Below are positions 12,300 through 26,708 of a DNA stretch of 64,000 nt, one piece after another. Every line of letters begins with the position of its first letter. The stretch's first letter is position 1. The translations under genes and the position numbers were made by a program. Source of the DNA: Rhodamnia argentea (taxonomy: Eukaryota > Streptophyta > Magnoliopsida > Myrtales > Myrtaceae); assembly GCF_020921035.1 (NCBI RefSeq), contig NC_063155.1, forward strand, positions 29,009,294 through 29,073,293, given 5' to 3'. The notes below the pieces were generated by a model. It was not told where the DNA came from, did no database searches, and saw nothing but the letters and a program-made list of their open reading frames with translations.

Positions 12300-12985
12300 A
12301 TAATTTAAGGAAATATCACAACTCTTTTACGCTTAACTAGGGGCAACGATACAAATAATCCTGAAATTTTAGCATAATGTGTAAAGTAATGGCAATTATT
12401 AAAATAAGCGTCGATCGTCCTACATTGCACCGTTAAAGCCGACGTAAAATGAGTTTTGCAGTTTTTAAAAATTTCTAATTTTTTCTTTTTTTCCTTTTTC
12501 GTTCTTTTTCTTATCTTCAATGGTTGTCGAGGCTCCTACAATGGCTGGCAGAGGTCTTTGGCCGCAGGCAAAGGCATCATGACCCTAGCTAGCTAACAAT
12601 TAGGGCTTCTAAGCCCCTCGCCTATATCCGGCGAGGGTTGCGACGCCCTTATGTAGTCGACGGAGATCGATCTTGAGGCCTTGGTGATTTGCATAGAGAA
12701 ATAAAAAAGAAGAGAAACAAAAGAAAAACAAAAAAGTCCAAACTTTTTTCAAAATTTACAAAAATTTACAAAAATTACCAATGTCAACTCCAATTGAGCC
12801 ATGTAAGACATTTGATGTCGACCGGATCGCTTAGTCAGCGATTTCCGGTCAAAATAGGTCGAAAGGACTTCATTGATAAATCATTAAGAGGTTGAGGACT
12901 AAATTAGCTAAATTGAAAATTATAGGATTGAATTGGTTGTCGTAAAATAGATTTTGAACTTTATAGACAATTTTCCCAGGATGCG
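12300..12985. mobile_element. Diverged TIR-type non-autonomous repeat
   Basis: The right end, read inward, starts GGGAAAATTGTC and continues with phrases such as CAATTCAATCC and AATTTAGTCC. This resembles the ends of the clear element at 26157-26700. The centre is GC-richer, with GGCGAGGG-like motifs, again as in that family. The left end is degenerate and no target duplication is visible. I infer an old copy of the same broad family. Confidence 0.45.
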
Positions 12986-13645
12986 AGCCACCACCAAGGC
13001 CTCCGAGTGGCCTAAGAGAGAGAGAGAGATGAGGGGATTGTGAACATGACGGAGGGGAGAGGGGATCGGCAACAACCGTGGAGATGGTGGTCGGAGGCCG
13101 CTTGCGACAGGCGGCGGCGGCGGCTGCGGGCAGAGGAGGTTAGGATGTGCTTGGTGTTTTCAGAAATAGAGGTGAGTCGGCGCATTTTTTGGGAAGTTCG
13201 CATTGACGGTGGGGTCGATCAAGAAAATACAACAGCATAGTTAGGAACCGATGCAGTTCTAGATGCTGACGGAGCTTACGGCATGTGGGGAAATTAGAGA
13301 AGGAGGCTTCAGAGGAGAAGATTGGATTTGGCTTTGATCCCTAACTTCCATTCTGGATAGATTTCACATTCGTTAGGTAACTTTTGTCTTGCCTAATAAC
13401 TAGCAACTCTCACTTCTATTTTATTGCTCTACAATGCTTTTCACTTCTGCACTACGTAGCCAAAACAAATATAAACCAATAAATCAAACAAAGCGACACA
13501 ATCGCTTATTTTATTTTCTTCTTATTGAAAAAAATACTCATATTTATCAATTCATCACGATAATGTTACTTCCATCATGCGTAAGCGCATACGAATGCAA
13601 GGGATTGCTATTAATGGCAATGATACGACATGGCTGTTATTAGAT
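12986..13645. other. Intergenic, no gene seen
   Basis: This holds a short GA run (about 13018-13029), a GC-rich patch at 13040-13240 with open frames on both strands, and AT-rich sequence after 13350. The GC-rich frames show low-complexity Arg-rich translations and no family, so I do not call a gene. Confidence 0.5.
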
Positions 13646-14180
13646 CTAGGGAAAATTCTAAATAAAAGCCCGGAGTGCAATTAGTTTCTCAAATAAGTAT
13701 TTGAAGTGGACCTTACTCCAAATAAGGGTATGAAGTGGCCATGTCGGTCTCAATGAAGGGCCCGACCTCGTCGGCCGGCAACCAACTTGTCAAGGGCATT
13801 TTTGTCATTTTTCTATCTTTTTCTATCTTTTTTTCTTTCATTCTCACTAGTGGCCGGTCAGGGGTGATGCTTGAAGAGGGCTGGGTGAGAGTCGGCCTCG
13901 CCTGGCCCTACCCGGACGAAGCCACCCTCGAAAGCCACAGGTGAGGCTCGTGACCCTCGACGTTTGCAGCAAAGAAAAAAAATAAATGAAAAAAATCACA
14001 ATAAAAAAATAGTTTGCAATTAAAATTATTTTTGGGTGAAATTTTTTTTTATCGGTCGGAATATTTAGCCGGCAGGCCATTTCAGGCTTTTATGCGAGAC
14101 TGTCACGGTCACTTTAGATCCTTATTTGATAAAATGAGAGCATTTCAAATTCGTATTTGGAGTTTTTCCTTAAATTTGCC
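13646..14180. mobile_element. Candidate TIR MITE, about 530 bp
   Basis: The left end (GGGAAAATTCTAAATAAAAG) and the complement of the right end (AAGGAAAAACTCCAAATACG) are similar. Inner phrases such as AAATAAGTATTTGAAGTG and its inverted relative near 14130 also correspond. The interior contains a GC-rich block (CGACCTCGTCGGCCGGC). No coding potential and no clean target duplication were found. Confidence 0.5.
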
Positions 14181-14775
14181 GGTTGATCCCTCAACTTTAG
14201 GGTCGAGTGTTCGCTCGCATCATACTCGCATGCGTACGAACCCGCAGAGCTCTTCCGTGATTGATTAATGCCTGCTAAGACTTTATGAACACGTCCCATG
14301 GCAGCATCAATTGACCGGTCTAGTCCGCGAATTGACACGCCTCGTCAATGCCACATCGCTTTCCCATATTATCAAAAACAGGCGCAACGTTCGTCAGCAG
14401 GGCTTCTCTTCTCCACACATCTGCTCCTGCGACCATCGTTTATCTCGTGAAGGAAAAACCTTTCTTTCGTGAGCAAAACGACCTCCTAAAGCTTCAACCG
14501 ATTAGCCGCTTTGACAATGTTTGATTGCTTCAAGGCAATAGCCACTGTTCCTTTTTTGCCTTAATTAACACTCAATTATTGCTGTACTGTTATGTTCAAT
14601 CCGGTAAAGGCAACAATACCTAATTAATTCCCTTAAACGTTGGATAAAGCTCGGAGGATTCGGGCATGAACCACCAACTCCACTTTGGTGCTTCCTGGAA
14701 AAGACCGAGAAACCCCACGAAGACCACGTCCCAGGGGCGGCTTCAGAAAGCCAACCTTTCGTCCTCCCACTTGCG
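14181..14775. other. Upstream region of the small membrane protein gene
   Basis: No gene was found. The segment nearest the TATA box contains an ACGT-core motif (ACCACGTCCC, near 14722) of the kind bound by bZIP or bHLH factors. Whether it works is unknown. Confidence 0.4.
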
Positions 14776-14783
14776 TATAAAAA
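14776..14783 (+). promoter_or_regulatory. TATA box for the gene at 14864
   Basis: TATAAAAA lies 88 bp upstream of the ATG at 14864. Initiation about 30 bp downstream would give a leader of about 55-60 bp. This is a canonical match in the right place and orientation. Confidence 0.7.
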
Positions 14784-14863
14784 GCAAAGCGCATCCAAGA
14801 ACTCCGACGTGAAAACTCATCTGGTTTTCCTCTTCTCTCTGGCTCAACCCCTTTCGAATAACC

Positions 14864-15166
14864 ATGATGGAGATCGCAGCGTACGTCCCGGACATGTTGG
14901 CGAAGGTGGCGGCTTTCCTGGTGGTCCAGGCGCTGGTGTATCTGATCCTCTCCAACTCGTCGGAGGTGTTCTCCAAGGACAAGAAGCTCGGGTCCCTCAG
15001 CTTCAAGCCCGCTCGCTCCGCCAGCATCCGCAGGATTCTGGCCGCGTTCTCCGACGTGCCGCAAGCCGCTGGCGGTGGTGAGCCATCGCCGCACTCCTCG
15101 TCCTCTATTGCCCAGAGCACGCCGATGTTTGAGGATCTTCCCGGTGGCCGTGATTGTTCGTCCTGA
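14864..15166 (+). CDS. Small single-pass membrane protein, unknown function
   Basis: A single exon of 100 residues beginning with two Met codons, preceded by a good TATA box. Residues 10-30 (MLAKVAAFLVVQALVYLILS) form one hydrophobic segment. A basic, serine-rich motif follows (SLSFKPARSASIRRILAAF, about residues 44-62), then a Ser/Pro-rich tail. I recognise the layout from a conserved plant family of small uncharacterised proteins with a VQALVYLIL segment and an (R/K)PARS(A/V)SIRR motif, but I know no assigned function. Codons are GC-rich compared with the flanks, which supports a real gene. The protein is probably anchored in a membrane with the basic motif in the cytosol; this is inference. 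Confidence 0.8.
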   Translation: MMEIAAYVPDMLAKVAAFLVVQALVYLILSNSSEVFSKDKKLGSLSFKPARSASIRRILAAFSDVPQAAGGGEPSPHSSSSIAQSTPMFEDLPGGRDCSS

Positions 15167-15936
15167 AATGTCGGGGCGTGTGGAGGGGATTCATAAGGCG
15201 ATAGGTCGTAGTTTTGGGAGAATTCATTGATTTGTTTGTTCAGATACCTACTTTGAAAATAAAATTATGTTGGTGGATTGCTTTGTCGATGCGTATAGGT
15301 CGTCGTCTTTGTTGTATGTAATTGAGACTTGAGAGGACCACTGACAATTAGTAGACGACGATTCTGCTAAAATCCCATGATTAGCTTGATGATATATTAT
15401 ATCATCACATGCTTGTGCGTTTCGAATTGCACAAAGATAGAAATCTGAATGCCACGTGATGTTAACATTCCTAATCACTTTGCATATTCGAACGGTTTTT
15501 TACTGGTATTATAATGTTATTATTATTTTTTTTAAAGAAAATTCGAACGTGACATATTGAATAACACTACGAAAAAAAATAGCGTGTCAAATGGTACATA
15601 AACCCCTTTATTCACGATTCAACTGATAGAGCCCTCGTGCGAATGAGTTATTATGCTGGTATTGTTAAATAGTTTCTATTCATTTGGCACAACTTGAGTT
15701 GGCAAAAACAGCCTCTATATCTTTATCATTTGCATTAAAATTACTTTCTTTTTTAATCTGATCGGCACCCTCACTCACTAGTAAAAGCACCTGTATGTAC
15801 ACGCCTGCGATTTGATCTCATACCCGACATTGGTGCCTGGGTACGATTTACGGTATAAAGAATCGGTACATCTTTGTTGGAATTGACCAAATAATTTTCT
15901 TTGTTTATTTATGTATGTTCACTTAAAAATTAAAAT
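15167..15936. other. Intergenic, no gene seen
   Basis: This is AT-rich sequence between the small membrane protein gene and the tRNA gene. It should contain the 3' untranslated region of the former. I see no repeat or RNA. Confidence 0.5.
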
Positions 15937-16009
15937 GGGGATGTAGCTCAGATGGTAGAGCGCTCGCTTAGCATGCGAGAGGTACGGGGATCGATACCCC
16001 GCATCTCCA
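15937..16009 (+). tRNA. tRNA-Ala (AGC)
   Basis: A complete 73-base tRNA without intron. The acceptor stem GGGGATG pairs with CATCTCC, with one G-U pair. The D arm GCTC...GAGC, anticodon stem CTCGC/GCGAG and T stem CGGGG/CCCCG are all intact. The anticodon loop TTAGCAT gives AGC, which is read as IGC after editing and decodes alanine. The discriminator base is A at 16009, and CCA is not encoded. A run of eight T follows at 16016-16023, as expected for polymerase III termination. Confidence 0.96.
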
Positions 16010-16015
16010 TTCTCC

Positions 16016-16023
16016 TTTTTTTT
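16016..16023 (+). terminator. Pol III terminator of tRNA-Ala
   Basis: Eight consecutive T on the sense strand, seven bases after the discriminator base. This is the standard polymerase III stop signal. Confidence 0.85.
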
Positions 16024-16395
16024 CCCTTTTTATATTAGTTTCACCTTTCTCTCGTTCTCGTCTTGGAATTAATTTATAGCTTTTTTGTCGTTTTCGAATC
16101 GGCCAAAAGAAGAAGAAGAAGAAAAGAAGCAAAAAATCCACGCCCTGCTAAAAAGAAATTGTTATCTCACCAGATGCGGCCTCATTGCTTTGGATAAGAC
16201 TCGCTCGCACGCGCTCCGAAGTTCCTTTCCGCTCGGCTCCCAAGCCAATCGCCACCGACGTTTGGGCAAATTGTTTATTCGCGTCGTTCGACTCGAGTCG
16301 ATGCAACAACGATAAAAAGCAAAGATGCCCAGAATCTGAACCTCAGTTCTTGGTCGCAGACTCCTAAAGATTTGTCCAATCCAAGAAGCGAGAAG
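16024..16395 (+). promoter_or_regulatory. Promoter and leader of the formate-THF ligase gene
   Basis: 372 bp separate the tRNA terminator from the ligase ATG, so the promoter is compact or overlaps the tRNA. No clear TATA box is seen in the last 150 bp. The sequence before the ATG (AGAAGCGAGAAG) is purine-rich, common in plant leaders. Confidence 0.45.
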
Positions 16396-19300
16396 ATGAT
16401 CCCGTCGAAGACGCTAAGGAAGTTGCAGGTGGTGTCCCCCGTGCCGGCCGACATCGACGTCGCCAATTCCGTCGAGCCCTTCCACGTGTCCGAGATCGCC
16501 AGCGAGCTCGGTCTCAGCCCGAATCACTACGATCTCTACGGCAAGTACAAGGCCAAGGTGAGTGTCGTCGGCTTGAATGGTTTTACATGATGAAGGAAGA
16601 GGGAATTGATCGGAGTGGGGGTATGTGGATTGTGTAGGTCCTGTTGTCAGTGCTGGACGAGCTCGAGGGACGTGGAGATGGGTACTACGTGGTGGTCGGA
16701 GGCATTACCCCTACTCCTCTCGGGGAAGGCAAATCCACTACTACTGTTGGGCTCTGCCAAGCTTTGGGTGCATTCCTCGATAAGAAGGTAAAGCCTTTCC
16801 TCTTCTTTCGATCGCCCATTGTTGGTTCTCTGGTGATTCATTCGGAATCGATTTGAAGTCGGGAATTTAATTGCGGAATCCCATAGGACGTGGCTAAATG
16901 CGGGTTTATGAAACTGTTTGCGAAGGCGTTTACTGGGTTGTGCGTTTTCATCGATGTGATTGTTTTTATTTCCTAGACGTATCGCTTCCTTCTGTTATAA
17001 TCGGATATGTTTATTTTGTTAATATTGAGAAGAGGGGACTCATTCTAACTCTAGCATGGTGATGCCAAACATGATAATGAGATTTGATTTGTCGCCACAT
17101 TTCTTTATTACCCATTTGTTGGATTCCAACAATGTTAATTAAGTGTTGTCTGATGATCTAAGCCAATAAGTGTCAAACTTGAAAGCTTTCAGTTTTTGGC
17201 ATGAGGCTAGGCTATTATGGTGAACGTGGACCTTCTCTTCTGTCCCTTTTGTGGGATTTGTCATTGTTCCCTCTCCAGTTGGTTTCTCCTAAGCTTATGT
17301 ATGAGGAGCTTTATGATTGAAAATGTCAGCACCTCAACAGAAAATCTAGCGAACTTCCAAATTCACCGACGTCTTTCAACTGTGCTATGGGTATTTGCAG
17401 GACATGGTCTGAATGCACATGGTGTGAGTGGAATCATGGTCCTGACTTGCTTGAGCACAATATCATGTGTATGCACTATAAATCTAATTGCTACGACCCT
17501 AAGAGTAATTAAATAATCTGAATGTGTCACAGGAAAAACATAAACTTGTTTGCTCTAATAAAGTTCACTTTCTTGTAGTATTTCAGAAAAGCTAGGTTCG
17601 AAAATCTATTTCAGCAAATTGATCGAAACTGATGTAAGGGATACTATAATCTATGGAAGTCACTTTGTTTGTATGTCCTGAATGACTAAAATCCCTCTGA
17701 AGTCTGTCTTGTTATATGCGATTCTGCATCAGTTAGCAAGAGAAAGCTGGAGAGATCGTAAAAGTATGATCTACCTGAACTGTTACTCTCCTATTAAGAC
17801 ATCTTGAAGTAAGAGTTGCTCTTTCTTTGTAACTTCAATAATTTCCATTCTCATCTAAATATAACAAATCGTTCTTTTGCCATGTTCTTTTAAATCTGTT
17901 AACAAATAAAAATTTATGCGGCATTGCTTGTGGCCTTGGCACAAGCTGTTCTGCTTCCACCTTGTTTAACCAAGAATCATGTAAGTGATGAAATCAATTG
18001 TTGGCATCAATATGCAGTCCAGACATTTTAAAACGAGTTTTATACATTTATTTTGTAATTATGAGACCGATTGTCTACTGCATGGAGTGCTGGCATGTGA
18101 GAGGCTGGTGTTAGCATCAGTTTCAGTTAACTTATCGGAATGGTTGACTCAGTCACCTCTAGATTATCAAGTTTATGATCACTTGACTGTGATCCAGGGG
18201 CAGATCTCCCCCACCCAATCCAACCCAACCTTAAGAAACTATCATCTGGTCCACCTACTAATAAAAGTATACAAAAACTTCATAAACCTTTTTTTTTTTT
18301 TTGGTAAGGAAAGCACAAATGGAGTGTAAAGGAAAAAACTTCATAAACCTTTGCCCAACGTTAAAGGAACTTTTTTGTAGATCCCAACTTTAAAGGAAGT
18401 ATTGATGGGCACCTTTTTGTAAACACACTTGGTGTACGTGAAAAGATCTATCACAAATGTTGGATTTGATGTTAGTTTGGTAATATTAAACACTATCAAA
18501 AGTTTGCATTCTGCTGCTCTTGGGAGAGACCCTTTAGGAAGGAACTTTGATCTGCTTATTATCTTAAAGAGTCACAAGCTATTGCCATACTCAGAAGGCC
18601 GTTAAGTTAGTTACATACTGTTGCTGTTTGTTCTTGTATCAACAAGTCATCTCTCTATCACTGCCAAAAAAGGTAAGGCATCTTTCTCCGTGAATACATT
18701 TTCAATAATTGAAAGAATGAATTTATTTTCACTAAAGAATTCTCTGTCATACGTTTCTAGAGCGCCCCCCCCCAAACAAAAAAAAAAAAAAAGAAAGAGA
18801 AGAAGAAAGAAAACTCTAAGGATGCGTGGTCCCTTAATATGCTTATTCCAGTTCCCTCCTTGTGATCCTTGATTTTGGCTGTTTATTGAAGCATGAAACT
18901 AAGTGATTACAAGAGATCTCAACATCTAGTTACGATTTTAGGTGGTCACATGCCTGCGTCAACCATCGCAAGGACCCACTTTTGGAATTAAGGGTGGCGC
19001 TGCTGGGGGTGGCTATAGTCAAGTCATTCCAATGGATGAGTTCAATCTTCACCTTACCGGAGATATCCATGCTATAACTGCTGCAAACAATCTTTTAGCT
19101 GCTGCTATTGATACTCGGATATTCCATGAGTCCACACAGTCAGATAAGGCACTTTTTAACCGGTTATGCCCACCCAATAAAGAAGGTAAACGGAGCTTTA
19201 ATGATGTCATGTTGAGGCGTCTGAAGAAGCATGGCATCTCCAAGGACAAGCCAGAGGATCTATCCCCACAAGAAGTTAAGAAGTTCGCTAGGCTTGATAT

Positions 19301-21400
19301 TGATCCAGATTCTATCACATGGAGGAGGGTGATGGATGTAAATGATCGGTTCTTAAGGAAAATTAGCATTGGCCAGGGGCCAGAAGAGAAAGGAATGGTG
19401 AGAGAAACAGGGTTTGATATTTCAGTTGCTAGTGAGATAATGGCTGTTTTAGCCCTTACGACATCTCTTGCAGATATGAGAGAGAGGCTAGGGAAGATGG
19501 TGATTGGAAACAGCAAGACTGGAGAACCTATAACTGCTGATGATCTCGGCGTTGGAGGCGCTCTAACTGTGCTAATGAAAGATGCTATTAACCCTACTTT
19601 GATGCAGACACTGGAAGGGACTCCTGTACTTGTTCACGCCGGTCCTTTTGCTAATATTGCCCATGGGAATTCGTCCATTGTTGCGGATAAAATTGCATTG
19701 AAATTGGTGGGTCCGGGTGGTTTTGTGGTGACAGAAGCTGGTTTTGGTGCTGATATTGGTACAGAGAAATTCATGAATATAAAGTGTAGATATAGTGGAT
19801 TAACCCCTCAATGTGCTGTCATTGTGGCAACGATAAGGGCCCTGAAGATGCATGGGGGCGGGCCTGAAGTTGTTGCTGGAAAGCCTCTTGACCGTGCCTA
19901 CTTATCAGAAAATGTTGCTCTTGTTGAAGCTGGTTGTGTGAATTTAGCTAGGCATATCTCCAATACGAAGGCGTATGGTGTGAATGTGGTTGTGGCGGTG
20001 AACATGTTTTCAACAGATACTAAAGCAGAGTTGAATGCAGTGAAAAACGCAGCACTCTCTGCTGGAGCCTATGATGCTGTTGTCTGTACTCATCATGCTA
20101 ATGGTGGAAAAGGAGCGGTAAATCTCCTCCTCTAAACATAACAATGTACCTTAAATATGTTGTATAATTTAGAAAACTTAAGTGGTGATAGCTAGCTGAG
20201 TGTGTATTCCCATAAAAAATTTCATCAGAAGTGGAATTCACCATTGATGTCTTATTTCTGAGACAAGACCAGGTAAATCACATGATATCAGCACACTTAA
20301 AGCAGTTCTGATCCAACTCAGATGCTTAACTAGGGAATCCGTTACTGCTATTCAGGATTTAATTGCTCCTTATCTTTGACGAACTCTGTTTTTTCAAACC
20401 TTTAGTTTCAAGTTTAAATCATACCCCTATCAACTTTGTTGAATAATTCAATTACGTTCTTCTGTTTAAGGCATATGCCTTTTATTTCTCGACTGTAAAA
20501 CCGAATTCATTTAGCACTGCCTGTTTTTTCTGTCTTATTGAACATCCGAAAGTGCCAAGTGCTTTTTGGAGAATTGTTCCTGATTATGGTCCCTCTCTTC
20601 TCCTGGGCATTCCTCGTTCACTGTGGTTGGTTTGCCGGTGTTTGGTTTGGTACAGATTGCTTCCGGTGCCACTAATTCTTCATTAGATGATGTGATTTAC
20701 AGGTGGACCTTGGAATGGCAGTTCAAAAAGCCTGTGAGAATGTAACACAACCACTCAGATTTTTATATCCCTTGGACATAGGCATCAAGGACAAGATCGA
20801 GGCAATTGCAAGGTCATATGGTGCCAGTGGTGTTGAATACTCAGACCAGGTAATTTTTTCATGCCATCTCTGCAATAACAAGTTCTTTTCATGTGATGAT
20901 TTGTTTTAGGATTAATCTCCTAGGTAGAAAGTTTTGTCATGCATTCTACTTTCCGCGGCATTTCTGGTTCAGAAGATTTTCCATAGAAGAGGTTGAAAGT
21001 TACTTGTGGCTAGTTTCCTTTTGTTCAAAATACAGACAATTCATCTTTTACAAATCTCAATGCTAATAATTTGATTTGCAAAAGTTTTGACTCTTGCTGA
21101 TTACTTAGAACATTGGTCTCACAGGCCGAGAAACAAATTGAAATGTACAGTCGGCAAGGTTTTTTGGATCTCCCAATCTGCATGGCGAAAACACAATATT
21201 CGTTCTCTCACAATGCTTCAGAGAAGGGGGCCCCATCTGGATTTGTCTTGCCAATAAGAGATGTCAGGGCCAGCATCGGAGCAGGATTCATATATCCTCT
21301 GGTTGGAACCATGAGCACAATGCCGGGTCTTCCCACAAGGCCTTGCTTTTACGACATTGATCTTGATACTGCGACTGGCAGGGTCATTGGTCTGTCGTGA
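16396..21400 (+). CDS. Formate-tetrahydrofolate ligase (10-formyl-THF synthetase)
   Basis: Five exons, all phase 0: 16396-16557, 16638-16787, 18942-20117, 20703-20849 and 21125-21400, giving 636 residues (the Arabidopsis enzyme is about 634). The enzyme makes 10-formyl-tetrahydrofolate from formate, THF and ATP in cytosolic one-carbon metabolism, feeding purine, Met-tRNA and serine pathways. The ATP-binding loop [11 protein letters not shown] lies at about residues 80-90 (K86). Family signatures include [19 protein letters not shown], the [17 protein letters not shown] block and [13 protein letters not shown] near the C-terminus. There is no transit peptide, so a cytosolic, monofunctional enzyme is expected. 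Intron 2 is long (2.15 kb) and contains only short A/T runs. The tRNA-Ala lies just upstream and the peroxidase gene converges from downstream. Confidence 0.97.
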
Positions 21401-22291
21401 ATTCAGAAAAGCACTCCCCTATATTTCTGCATCATCCAGTTGCTAGCCTGGAGAAGGCATCCTGAACCTCGTAAAGCAAGATATCGGTTAGAGCTAGCTT
21501 CCTGTCGTTGTTAGGCATCCTTGCTCTTCTCATCTTGTCCATGTTTCAAGTACATCATGAGGAGAATCAATAAGATATAGGTAACTGTTGGCCAGTCTGT
21601 ATCACCTCAGGTGTATAATTATTAAACTTGATTTATGTTACTCCTATAAGAGGATTACATAAAATAGCATATGAGATTCTACGACTCTACCGGTATCTAT
21701 CTTGAGGGAGATATGCAAATGCTGGTGAGTACATTTTTTTTTTCGCGGCATTGCATCTTCAGTTTTGAGAAATACTAAGCTCCATGTTTCGGTTGCCAAT
21801 TTCTGTGCTTAAAGTTGGTCTGTGTACCTGATTACTTCAACAAATCAAAAGGAGTCTAATTCTATGTTCTTTTGATGCAAAAGATGGGAATCTGTCTTGT
21901 CTCCTAGAACTGATGATGAGCTTTGAACTGTCATACTTTGCTTCTGATACGGCATCTACTGATTCTGCCTCTGCTTGCTGTAAAGATTGAATCAGGACTT
22001 CTCAAGATACTTCCACGTTTCTCTCTAAAGCCACTTGCTTTCTCCATTGCACCCGTATTTTATCTATCTGCACATCTATGAACGAAGGCAATGACATGAA
22101 CAAGTAGATTGACTATTGTTTGAGGAACCTGTAAACCATACTACATTCATGTGGTGCACTTTATTAAGTGTTACAGATCCTGGCTGAGCTCATGAACATT
22201 ATAATTTAGAATACTACGGTGACATGACCAACCTCTAGCATCCTGCACACAGTTGTTACTACATTTACGTTCCTTACAGGCAGCACGCAGC
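21401..22291. other. Convergent intergenic region
   Basis: This should hold the 3' ends of the ligase (plus) and the peroxidase (minus). I see no gene, repeat or RNA. Confidence 0.5.
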
Positions 22292-24685
<2,394 letters not shown>

Positions 24686-24730
24686 TCAAATCCAATGAAC
24701 TACCCGTGCTAGGGCCACTCAACTATGATC

Positions 24731-24738
24731 TATTTATA
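24731..24738 (-). promoter_or_regulatory. TATA box of the peroxidase gene
   Basis: TATAAATA on minus, 61 bp upstream of the ATG at 24670. This predicts a leader of roughly 30 bp, a good canonical match. Confidence 0.75.
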
Positions 24739-25514
24739 ACAGCCAGGAAGACCACTGACTAGGAACTGAGTGATATACCCAAGAAATGCTTAATTAATTA
24801 TCACGAACGATCGTTTTTGTGGTGATATTATCTTGAAGCATGGTATGGTGCTGGTGATGTATGGCGGCTGCATTAGCGCTAGTGTTTCGCCGGCATGAAC
24901 TCGGAGTGATATTCGCGTTAAACCTAACTCGATCAATTAGCAGCTTGGAAATTGCGGAAAGCAATCCCAGGAATGTGAATAAATTAAAGCAAATGGTGGT
25001 TTAGTGTGGTTATCACTAGGCGTATTATTATATGAGAGGATATTGCATGCAATACATGTAAGTTTCGGAAGCATTCGGGGTCATTACAAAAGCTAAAATC
25101 GAATTTGCTTCCACTTAAGCGCATGATTAAGATAAGATGAACCTCATAGCTCTACTCGTAGGTTTGCGATGCACATGCCACGTGTACGGCATTATGCTGA
25201 TCATTGTGCTTTGGGAGATAAGGTCAACGATATCTTTTAATTTTTAGCTGCAAATTTGTTTATAACAATGTAGGTTTGGGTGAAAGATCAGAATTCGAAC
25301 AATTACACGTAGGATAAGTTAGCTGATTCGTTGACACTCCAATACTAAGGAAAAAAAATATATTATCCTCATTTGTAATCACAAGGCCTTCATGAAGCCC
25401 TTCTAAGAGCAAAGTATATGAGACTGAAGACAATGTTCAGGATTTAGCATCCCGATGAAACAACGACATACGAAAAATCAAATGAGATTTTCCTTACGTA
25501 ACGATGAAAAAATA
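24739..25514. other. Peroxidase upstream region
   Basis: This is AT-rich and carries no gene. It should contain the peroxidase promoter. The part after 25490 begins the MITE-like right end that is duplicated in the next feature. Confidence 0.45.
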
Positions 25515-26324
25515 TTTTTCACTTCATTTCAGGTTTTAGCCAAATATAAAAAAATGTTGTCATTTTCTTGGAAAATGAAGTTTTGAAAGATGTTTTTCAA
25601 AAAGGTCAAATTTTCGGCAAAACAAACGGAGCATAAAGTTCTATCCATTTGTCAATGATTGAAACTAAATTCGAGGGTGTATAAGCGCGCATAAGCTTGT
25701 CACATGGTTCGTTGGGCTTGTACTCCGTGGATTAACCATGCTGAATTTTTAGGGGAAAACTATAAAAAAAAAAGTCTTAAATATATTGCCTTGGTATCAA
25801 TTCAGTCTTAAACCTTTTAATTAGCCCAATTTAGTTCTAAACCTTTTGCATCCGACCATTCTTGGCCGAAAATCGTTAACGTGTACATTTTTTAATAACT
25901 TTTTTTAAAAAATTAAAATTTTTCACTTCATTTCAGGTTTTAGCCAAATATAAAAAAATGTTGTCATTTTCTTGGAAAATGAAGTTTTGAAAGATGTTTT
26001 TCAAAAAGGTCAAATTTTCGGCAAAACAAACGGAGCATAAAGTTCTATCCATTTGTCAATGATTGAAACTAAATTCGAGGGTGTATAAGCGCGCATAAGC
26101 TTGTCACATGGTTCGTTGGGCTTGTACTCCGTGGATTAACCATGCTGAATTTTTAGGGGAAAACTATAAAAAAAAAAGTCTTAAATATATTGCCTTGGTA
26201 TCAATTCAGTCTTAAACCTTTTAATTAGCCCAATTTAGTTCTAAACCTTTTGCATCCGACCATTCTTGGCCGAAAATCGTTAACGTGTACATTTTTTAAT
26301 AACTTTTTTTAAAAAATTAAAATT
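25515..26324. repeat. Perfect 404 bp tandem duplication
   Basis: The 404 bp unit at about 25517-25920 is repeated directly at about 25921-26324. I found no difference between the copies when reading them side by side. Markers 404 bp apart include ACTTCATTTCAGG at 25521 and 25925. The unit combines a MITE-like right end (GGCAAAACAAACGGAGC), about 110 bp of unrelated sequence and the left part of the TIR element below. The junctions share only a few T, so microhomology-mediated or slippage duplication is plausible. Confidence 0.92.
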
Positions 26325-26700
26325 TTAATTATTCCTTTTATTTCATTTGGGCGAGCGAGGTGATGAGGGCCCTAGGCGAGGCCACATTTGGCAAGGGTTT
26401 GCTAGCACTCGCACGTGATCGGCAAGGGTTGGTTGGCCCTCGCCCGGTGGTCGGCAATTCTCGTTGGCCAAAATGAAATGAAAAAAAAAAAGTTTAATTC
26501 TAATAAAAAGATTATTTAAAATGTTCGCGCCATGTAGGACGGCGGGAGTTCACCTTAGCAGTTGCCGGCCAAAATTGATTTGGATGGACTAAATTGACAC
26601 AAATACAAAAGATTTAGAACCGAATTGGTCTAATTAAAAAGTTTATGACTGAATTGACACCGATGTAATAGGTTGAAAACTTTTTTTGGTACTTTTCCCC
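26157..26700. mobile_element. TIR element (544 bp) with 8 bp target duplication
   Basis: The left terminus GGGAAAACTA and the complement of the right terminus GGGGAAAAGTA begin inverted repeats over 100 bp long, sharing phrases such as TCAATTCAGTC, AAACCTTTT or AAACTTTTT, and GGCCGAAAATC or GGCCGGCAAC. An 8 bp direct repeat, ATTTTTAG, flanks it at 26149-26156 and 26701-26708. The centre is GC-rich, and no transposase is encoded. An 8 bp target site fits hAT-like or Mutator-like non-autonomous elements. The 404 bp duplication has copied its left end upstream (from about 25753). Confidence 0.82.
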
Positions 26701-26708
26701 ATTTTTAG

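Noticed and set aside
13040-13240. GC-rich open frames on both strands
   Set aside because: Arg-rich low-complexity translations in overlapping frames, with no supporting signal.
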